Shown piece by piece: positions 6,078 through 10,136 of a stretch of DNA of 10,136 nucleotides. Position 1 is the stretch's first letter. Each line of letters begins with the position of its first letter. The notes beneath the pieces were generated by a model. It was not told the DNA's origin, ran no database searches, and was given only the letters and a program-made list of their open reading frames with translations. This DNA comes from an uncultured Caryophanales bacterium (lineage in GTDB: Bacteria > Bacillota_I > Bacilli_A > RFN20 > CAG-826), in the NCBI GenBank assembly GCA_946404585.1, contig CAMJEC010000037.1:1-10136 (forward strand), written 5' to 3'. The translations under genes were made by a program, and so were the position numbers.

Positions 6078-8414
6078 ATGGAAAAGTATCTGACTTTGAG
6101 CGTGCACCAATTGGTGGACTTTCTTTTAAGAACAGGCGATATTGATAATCGCGTTTTTAATCGTTCATCAATGACTGAAGGTAGTCGCCTTCATAGTGTG
6201 TATCAATCAAAGCAGTCTTCTAACTATCTCGCTGAATTCCCTTTAAAGATGTCCTTCAATGTTGATGAAGTAAACATCGTTTTAGAAGGTAGGGCGGATG
6301 GCATCATCAAAAGAAGTGAAAGTGAATATGTCATTGATGAAATCAAGACCACTGTGGAAGATCTTAAGATTTTCCATGATGACAATCTTGAATGGCATCT
6401 TGGTCAAGCAAAGTGTTATGCTTATATGTTCGCTAAACAAACTAACCTTGAATATATCGGTATCAAGTTAACTTACATTCGTCAAGGAAAAGAAAAAGAA
6501 CAACTCGTTGATTCTTATGTCTTTAACATCCTCGAATTAGAGCAATTTGTCGTTAAATTACTTAATGAATATCTCTCTTTCTATAACATTATTTTTAATA
6601 AAATCTCCAAGAGAAATGAGAGCATAGAAGCGCTTAAATTCCCATTCTCAAAGTTCCGTCAAGGTCAAAGAGATTTAGCTAAATATACATACGCGATGGC
6701 GAAGAAACGCGGCCGCCTATTCGCAGAAGCGCCGACTGGTATTGGTAAGACCATTTCAACCCTCTTCCCATTCATCAAAGCGCTTGAAGATGATGATAAC
6801 AGCAAGATCTTTTATTTAACCGCGAAAACTAGTGGTCGAGAATCCGCCCATCAGGCAGTAAAACTCTTAAAAGATAATGGTTTATCACTTGGTGATATTA
6901 TGATAACTGCGAAAGACAAGATTTGTTTCTGTAAAGGACAAGCTTGTAATCCAGAAGAATGCCCATACGCTAAAGGATATTACAATAAGATTCAAACAGT
7001 TTTAAGATACGCCATTCTTAACTATGATGACTTTGATTTACAAACCATCACCCAATTAGCGTATGAGAATCAAATCTGTCCATTTGAATTTGAATTAGAC
7101 TTATCTTTATTCATGGATGTCATCATCTGTGACTATAACTATCTATTCGATCCAATCTCTTATATGAAACGTTACTTTGATGAGGATACTTCCAGTTTCC
7201 TCGTTTTAGTGGACGAAGCCCATAACCTTGTGGATAGAAGCAGAGATATGTATTCAGCGTCATTATCCTACAAGCAATTCTTAGAAGCGCGCAAGAGTGT
7301 GTGTCATAGTAAGCTTCATCAACTCAAATTAGCGATGTCAAAAATGAATAAGATGTTCAAAGAATATCTTGTTAATCCAAAAGATGGTAATTACATCCTT
7401 GATGAGTTCTATGAATATACATATAAAACCATCTCCTCATTTATCACATCGATGCAAGACATCAACAAGAATGAGAACAAAGAGATGAGTAAAGAACTTT
7501 TAGAGTTCTATTTAGAAGTGAATCGTTTCTCTAAAATCTTAGAGTTTTATAATGATCATTTTATCTGCTACTACGAAATCCATGATGATGACCTCATCTT
7601 ACATGTTTCATGTTTAGATGCTTCATCATTCCTATATAGTTCCTTAAGGCGTCTTAGAGGTAGTGTCCTTTTCTCTGCGACACTTTCTCCAATTGAATAT
7701 TACGTTGATATGTTAGGGGGCAAGAAAGAAGATGCCCAGTTAATTCTTCCTTCTCCTTTCCCAGTGGATAATCTAAAAATTATCATCGCCCCAAAAGTCT
7801 CAATTAGATATAAAAATAGAGATGCTTCTTATCAACAAGTCGCTGATTATATTAAAGCCTTTGTTAGAAACAAAGTTGGTAACTATTTTATCTTCTTACC
7901 AAGTTATGAATATTTAACAAACCTCATGCCATATGTTGATATGGAAGATGTTGATGTTTATCAGCAAGATAGGGGTATGAGTGACGAAGATAAAGAAGAA
8001 TTCTTGACCAACTTCAAACCTCATCCCGAAAGAACAACCCTAGGTTTTGTTATCGTTGGTGGTGCTTTTGGTGAAGGTATTGACTTAGTCAGTGACCGTC
8101 TAATAGGCGCTGTCATCGTCGGTATTGGTATGCCAAAGATTAACTTTGTTAGTGACCAAATTATGAAATATTATGACTCTAAAGAGCAATCTGGCTATAA
8201 CTATGCCTATTTAAATCCAGGCATGAATAAAGTCATGCAAGCCTTAGGCAGAGTCATTAGAAGTGAGACCGATAGAGGAGCAGTTTTGCTCATTGATGAA
8301 AGATACCTCACTAATGATTATCGTGACTTATTTAAGAGTGAGTGGCGTAAATATGAAGTTGCCTTCTCCCCTAAGGAAGTAAGCGATATTTTACAAGACT
8401 TCTTTATTAAATAA
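6078..8414 (+). CDS. RecB/Cas4-type nuclease fused to Fe-S Rad3/DinG-family helicase
   Basis: This 778-aa protein joins two activities. Residues 1 to about 170 form a PD-(D/E)XK nuclease of the RecB/Cas4 group with a full set of likely active residues: His39, Asp74 (GRADG), Glu88 and Lys90 (DEIK), and Gln110/Tyr114 (QAKCY). From about 190 an SF2 helicase of the XPD/DinG type follows: RQGQRDL (194-200), Walker A EAPTGIGKT (217-225, Lys224), four cysteines suited to a 4Fe-4S cluster (Cys283, 290, 295, 334; Cys285 is an extra), DEAH (379-382), an FSATLSP motif in the C-terminal lobe, GEGIDL, and motif VI QALGRVIRS (721-729). The expected role is 5'-3' unwinding coupled to DNA cutting in repair or replication-fork processing; biological function is inferred. 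No cas genes are nearby. The start lies 1 nt after the fmt stop and lacks a Shine-Dalgarno, suggesting translational coupling; a TAAATT sits 8 nt upstream as an alternative promoter element. Confidence 0.9.
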   Translation: MEKYLTLSVHQLVDFLLRTGDIDNRVFNRSSMTEGSRLHSVYQSKQSSNYLAEFPLKMSFNVDEVNIVLEGRADGIIKRSESEYVIDEIKTTVEDLKIFHDDNLEWHLGQAKCYAYMFAKQTNLEYIGIKLTYIRQGKEKEQLVDSYVFNILELEQFVVKLLNEYLSFYNIIFNKISKRNESIEALKFPFSKFRQGQRDLAKYTYAMAKKRGRLFAEAPTGIGKTISTLFPFIKALEDDDNSKIFYLTAKTSGRESAHQAVKLLKDNGLSLGDIMITAKDKICFCKGQACNPEECPYAKGYYNKIQTVLRYAILNYDDFDLQTITQLAYENQICPFEFELDLSLFMDVIICDYNYLFDPISYMKRYFDEDTSSFLVLVDEAHNLVDRSRDMYSASLSYKQFLEARKSVCHSKLHQLKLAMSKMNKMFKEYLVNPKDGNYILDEFYEYTYKTISSFITSMQDINKNENKEMSKELLEFYLEVNRFSKILEFYNDHFICYYEIHDDDLILHVSCLDASSFLYSSLRRLRGSVLFSATLSPIEYYVDMLGGKKEDAQLILPSPFPVDNLKIIIAPKVSIRYKNRDASYQQVADYIKAFVRNKVGNYFIFLPSYEYLTNLMPYVDMEDVDVYQQDRGMSDEDKEEFLTNFKPHPERTTLGFVIVGGAFGEGIDLVSDRLIGAVIVGIGMPKINFVSDQIMKYYDSKEQSGYNYAYLNPGMNKVMQALGRVIRSETDRGAVLLIDERYLTNDYRDLFKSEWRKYEVAFSPKEVSDILQDFFIK

Positions 8415-8423
8415 ATATTTAAT
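8406..8423. promoter_or_regulatory. AT inverted repeat upstream of the 176-aa membrane gene
   Basis: ATTAAATA-AA-TATTTAAT is a perfect 8-bp inverted repeat that spans the helicase stop codon and sits where the -35/spacer of the next promoter would be. It may be an operator. The all-AT composition makes chance likely, and with no T tract it is not a convincing terminator. Confidence 0.2.
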
Positions 8424-8431
8424 GTTAAGAT
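8423..8431 (+). promoter_or_regulatory. Extended -10 promoter of the 176-aa membrane gene
   Basis: TGT TAAGAT forms an extended -10 that ends 7 nt before the ATG at 8439, so initiation would fall on the start codon. There is no Shine-Dalgarno. This arrangement matches those before holA, fmt and the phosphoesterase gene. Confidence 0.45.
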
Positions 8432-8438
8432 AGTGGGC

Positions 8439-8969
8439 ATGAAAAAGAAATTAGATATGATTACCAAAGCTAAACTCATCTATAGTGGTGAGTTAATGCT
8501 ATTTTTTGTTGTGTTTTTAGTTATTGCCATCCTTAGAATCACTGGTGTGATGGGTGGTAATGATGTCCGTAGTAAGATCTTTAACTGGGTGACCATCTTC
8601 GGTGGTACTTGGTTAACGATAGATTTCTTCTGGGCTTTATTTTCTAAGAAAAGAAGACCGAAGATTGCCTTAATTGATAAATGTTCACATTTACCAGCGG
8701 GTTTATACTTAATCAGTTTTGATATTTATTGCTTTGTTACAAACCCAGTGGGCACATCTGATGTTTATCGTTATGGCGTACCAATTGTGCTTTTTTACTT
8801 AAGCGCCTGCTATTTATTTGAAAGCATCTATCATTTCTTTAAACCAGTCCCTGGTCTATTAGAAATCGAAGATATGGCCAAAGCTGAGGAAGAAGCCAAA
8901 GTTGTCAGTGAACAAGAAGCTGAAATAGTTGAGTCAGAAAAAGAGGGAGATCAAAATGACCAAAACTAG
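8439..8969 (+). CDS. Predicted four-segment membrane protein, function unknown (176 aa)
   Basis: I do not recognise a family. Four hydrophobic segments are visible at about residues 16-37, 50-68, 84-101 and 111-131, with a basic KKRRPK loop at 70-75 that by the positive-inside rule should face the cytoplasm. The C-terminal 35 residues form a strongly acidic, Glu/Ala-rich soluble tail likely to be helical and cytoplasmic. I chose ATG 8439 over the in-frame GTG at 8433 because MKKK is a natural start and an extended -10 lies 7 nt upstream; the GTG adds only two residues. The 3' end overlaps the start of the next membrane gene by 14 bp, and the ribosome site of that gene lies inside this one. 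The pair sits directly before lepA, where Bacillus has spoIIP, but I see no similarity to SpoIIP. Confidence 0.75.
   Translation: MKKKLDMITKAKLIYSGELMLFFVVFLVIAILRITGVMGGNDVRSKIFNWVTIFGGTWLTIDFFWALFSKKRRPKIALIDKCSHLPAGLYLISFDIYCFVTNPVGTSDVYRYGVPIVLFYLSACYLFESIYHFFKPVPGLLEIEDMAKAEEEAKVVSEQEAEIVESEKEGDQNDQN
8944..8949 (+). promoter_or_regulatory. Ribosome binding site that fixes the start of the 132-aa membrane gene
   Basis: AGGGAG lies 6 nt before the ATG at 8956. It favours this start over the in-frame upstream ATG at 8929, which lies in the acidic tail of the previous gene and would add nine polar residues with no ribosome site of its own. Confidence 0.7.
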
Positions 8970-9354
8970 TAAAGTCATGCTTGTATTTGCATGCATCTTT
9001 GTCACATTAGCGTTTTCATTATTCGCTTTCCAAGCCTATGTCGAATTATGTAGCATGGGTATCTTATTTAAAGGTGAAACAACCTTTGGTGACGCAATCG
9101 GTGGCATTTTCATCTTTATTTACAGCATTATGCTTGGCATCGCTGCGATTGTCGCAGGCGTTGTCTCATTACCATTTGAAATTATTTTATTAAAGGGTGT
9201 TGGCAAAAAGTGGTATTCATTAACACTTTTAATCGTTACTTTAGCAACGATTGTCTCTGCGGTAGTATTTTTCTTCTTATTACCAGCGGTTAGCCAAGCG
9301 ATTAATAACGCCACATCGTCCTCATCATCAATTCCATCTACATCAAGTTATTAA
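8956..9354 (+). CDS. Predicted membrane protein with Ser-rich tail, function unknown (132 aa)
   Basis: No family is recognised. Three hydrophobic regions are visible at about residues 7-30, 45-78 (long, perhaps one bent or re-entrant segment) and 88-110. A short GKKWYS loop lies between the second and third. The protein ends in a low-complexity tail of Asn, Thr and Ser (about 116-132), unlike the acidic tail of its neighbour. The start at 8956 is supported by AGGGAG 6 nt upstream and overlaps the preceding gene by 14 bp, so translation is probably coupled. The lepA ATG follows 3 nt after the stop. The two small membrane proteins may act together, judged only from their overlap. Confidence 0.75.
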   Translation: MTKTSKVMLVFACIFVTLAFSLFAFQAYVELCSMGILFKGETTFGDAIGGIFIFIYSIMLGIAAIVAGVVSLPFEIILLKGVGKKWYSLTLLIVTLATIVSAVVFFFLLPAVSQAINNATSSSSSIPSTSSY

Positions 9355-9357
9355 TCT

Positions 9358-10136
9358 ATGGATTTCTCGCAAAAGAAAATTAGAAATTTTTCTATCATCG
9401 CCCATATTGATCACGGTAAGTCCACTTTAGCGGACCGTATTTTAGAATTGACTGGTGCGGTGGAATTACGAGAAATGAAAGACCAAATTCTCGACTCTAT
9501 GGATTTAGAAAGAGAAAGAGGTATCACAATTAAACTTAATGCTGTCACATTGTCTTATAAAGCCGATGATGGTGAAGAATACATCTTCAATCTCATCGAT
9601 ACTCCGGGACATGTCGACTTCACATATGAAGTATCCCGCTCATTAGCCGCCTGTGAGGGCGCATTATTAGTCGTGGATGCGACACAAGGTGTAGAAGCAC
9701 AAACGCTCGCTAACGCCTATCTCGCGGTCGATAATGACTTAGAGATTTTACCTGTTATCAACAAAGTTGATTTACCTTCCGCAAACGTGGATATGGCAAA
9801 ACAAGAAATCGAAAAGAAAATTGGCATTCCATGTGATGAAGCTGTCGAAGTCAGCGCTAAAACAGGCTTACATGTTCACGAATTATTAGAAGCCATAGTG
9901 AAAGGCGTTCCTGCTCCTAATGGTGATTTAAAAGCGCCTTTGAAAGCTCTTATCTTTGATAGCTATTATGATCCTTATCGTGGGGTTATTGTTTTAGTGA
10001 GAATCAAAGATGGCTCTGTTAAAGTCGGTGATAAGATTCGTCTCATGCAAGCGGGTAAAGAATATCAAGTCATTGAACTTGGTATCAGAACCCCTAAAGA
10101 AATTAAGACTGATGTCTTAGAAGCTGGACAAGTCGG
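9358..10136 (+). CDS. lepA: Elongation factor 4 (LepA), N-terminal 259 codons; 3' end outside window
   Basis: LepA is a translational GTPase that binds ribosomes and affects initiation, assembly or back-translocation; its exact role is debated. The reading frame is open to the end of the window, covering about 43% of a typical 600-aa protein. The start MDFSQKKIRNFSIIAHIDHG is typical of the family. GTPase motifs are complete: G1 AHIDHGKST (15-23), G2 RGIT (54-57), G3 DTPGH (81-85), G4 NKVD (135-138) and G5 SAK. The following domain II beta-barrel region begins with ALIFDSYYDPYRG, a LepA hallmark that separates it from EF-G, TypA and IF2. No Shine-Dalgarno and no clear -10 precede the ATG, which lies 3 nt after the previous stop, so termination-reinitiation coupling is likely. 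Confidence 0.96.
   Translation, partial: MDFSQKKIRNFSIIAHIDHGKSTLADRILELTGAVELREMKDQILDSMDLERERGITIKLNAVTLSYKADDGEEYIFNLIDTPGHVDFTYEVSRSLAACEGALLVVDATQGVEAQTLANAYLAVDNDLEILPVINKVDLPSANVDMAKQEIEKKIGIPCDEAVEVSAKTGLHVHELLEAIVKGVPAPNGDLKAPLKALIFDSYYDPYRGVIVLVRIKDGSVKVGDKIRLMQAGKEYQVIELGIRTPKEIKTDVLEAGQV

Noticed and set aside
6078..6500. Cas4 domain as evidence of a CRISPR system
   Set aside because: The domain is fused to a Rad3/DinG helicase, and no repeat-spacer array or other cas gene is present in the window.
8433..8435. GTG start for the first membrane protein
   Set aside because: It adds only Met-Gly, has no ribosome site, and lies too close to the proposed -10; ATG 8439 fits better.
8929..8931. 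Upstream in-frame ATG for the second membrane protein
   Set aside because: It lies in the coding tail of the previous gene without a ribosome site; ATG 8956 has AGGGAG at the right distance and yields a typical membrane-protein N-terminus.
9120..9314. 64-codon minus-strand reading frame
   Set aside because: It is antisense to the second membrane protein with no ribosome site or domain; a shadow.
1..10136. Mollicutes genetic code 4 (TGA = Trp)
   Set aside because: Conserved Trp positions use TGG and no in-frame TGA interrupts the genes; TGA ends the 97-aa gene.

Overview
This window looks like chromosomal DNA from a low-GC, Gram-positive-type bacterium (Bacillota/Bacilli or a walled or wall-less relative such as an uncultured Erysipelotrichia/RF39-like lineage). 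The gene families, AT-rich codon choice and gene order support this. Tryptophan is encoded by TGG and TGA is used as a stop (97-aa gene, stop at 1188-1190), so the Mollicutes code 4 is not in use. The backbone comEC - small gene - holA - rpsT - ... - lepA matches the order known in Bacillus-type genomes. The sporulation genes gpr and spoIIP, which sit between rpsT and lepA in Bacillus, are absent here and other genes fill the interval.

Layout. (1) Positions 2-1190, plus strand: the 3' end of comEC (DNA uptake channel, last membrane segments and the metallo-beta-lactamase-like domain), cut by the window edge, then a 97-aa basic protein of unknown function. (2) 1191-1338: a spacer with an inverted-repeat element and the holA promoter. 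(3) 1339-2319, plus: holA, DNA polymerase III delta subunit, whose stop codon directly abuts that of rpsT. (4) 2320-5089, minus: rpsT with its own promoter, preceded by a two-gene unit made of a YfcE-type metallophosphoesterase and a fused adenylate-forming ligase/acyl-carrier protein. (5) 5090-5137: a 48-bp divergent promoter region. (6) 5138-10136, plus: fmt, a RecB/Cas4-type nuclease fused to an iron-sulfur Rad3/DinG-type helicase, two small membrane proteins, and the first 259 codons of lepA, cut by the window edge.

Functionally this is mostly housekeeping: DNA uptake, replication clamp loading, translation initiation (fmt), ribosome assembly and elongation (rpsT, lepA), and DNA repair. 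An acyl-activation enzyme of uncertain substrate is also present. I see no mobile element, CRISPR array, tRNA or rRNA.

The most notable signals are regulatory. Four genes that begin a transcription unit (holA, yfcE-like, fmt, the 176-aa membrane gene) have a -10-like hexamer only 6-8 nt before the ATG and no Shine-Dalgarno sequence, which predicts leaderless mRNAs. The 97-aa gene, the ligase-ACP gene, the 132-aa membrane gene and rpsT have clear Shine-Dalgarno sites. The convergent holA/rpsT pair has no intergenic base, and each gene appears to carry the other's terminator inside its coding sequence. I did not find a clearly new multi-gene system; the nuclease-helicase and ligase-ACP fusions are the most interesting proteins.
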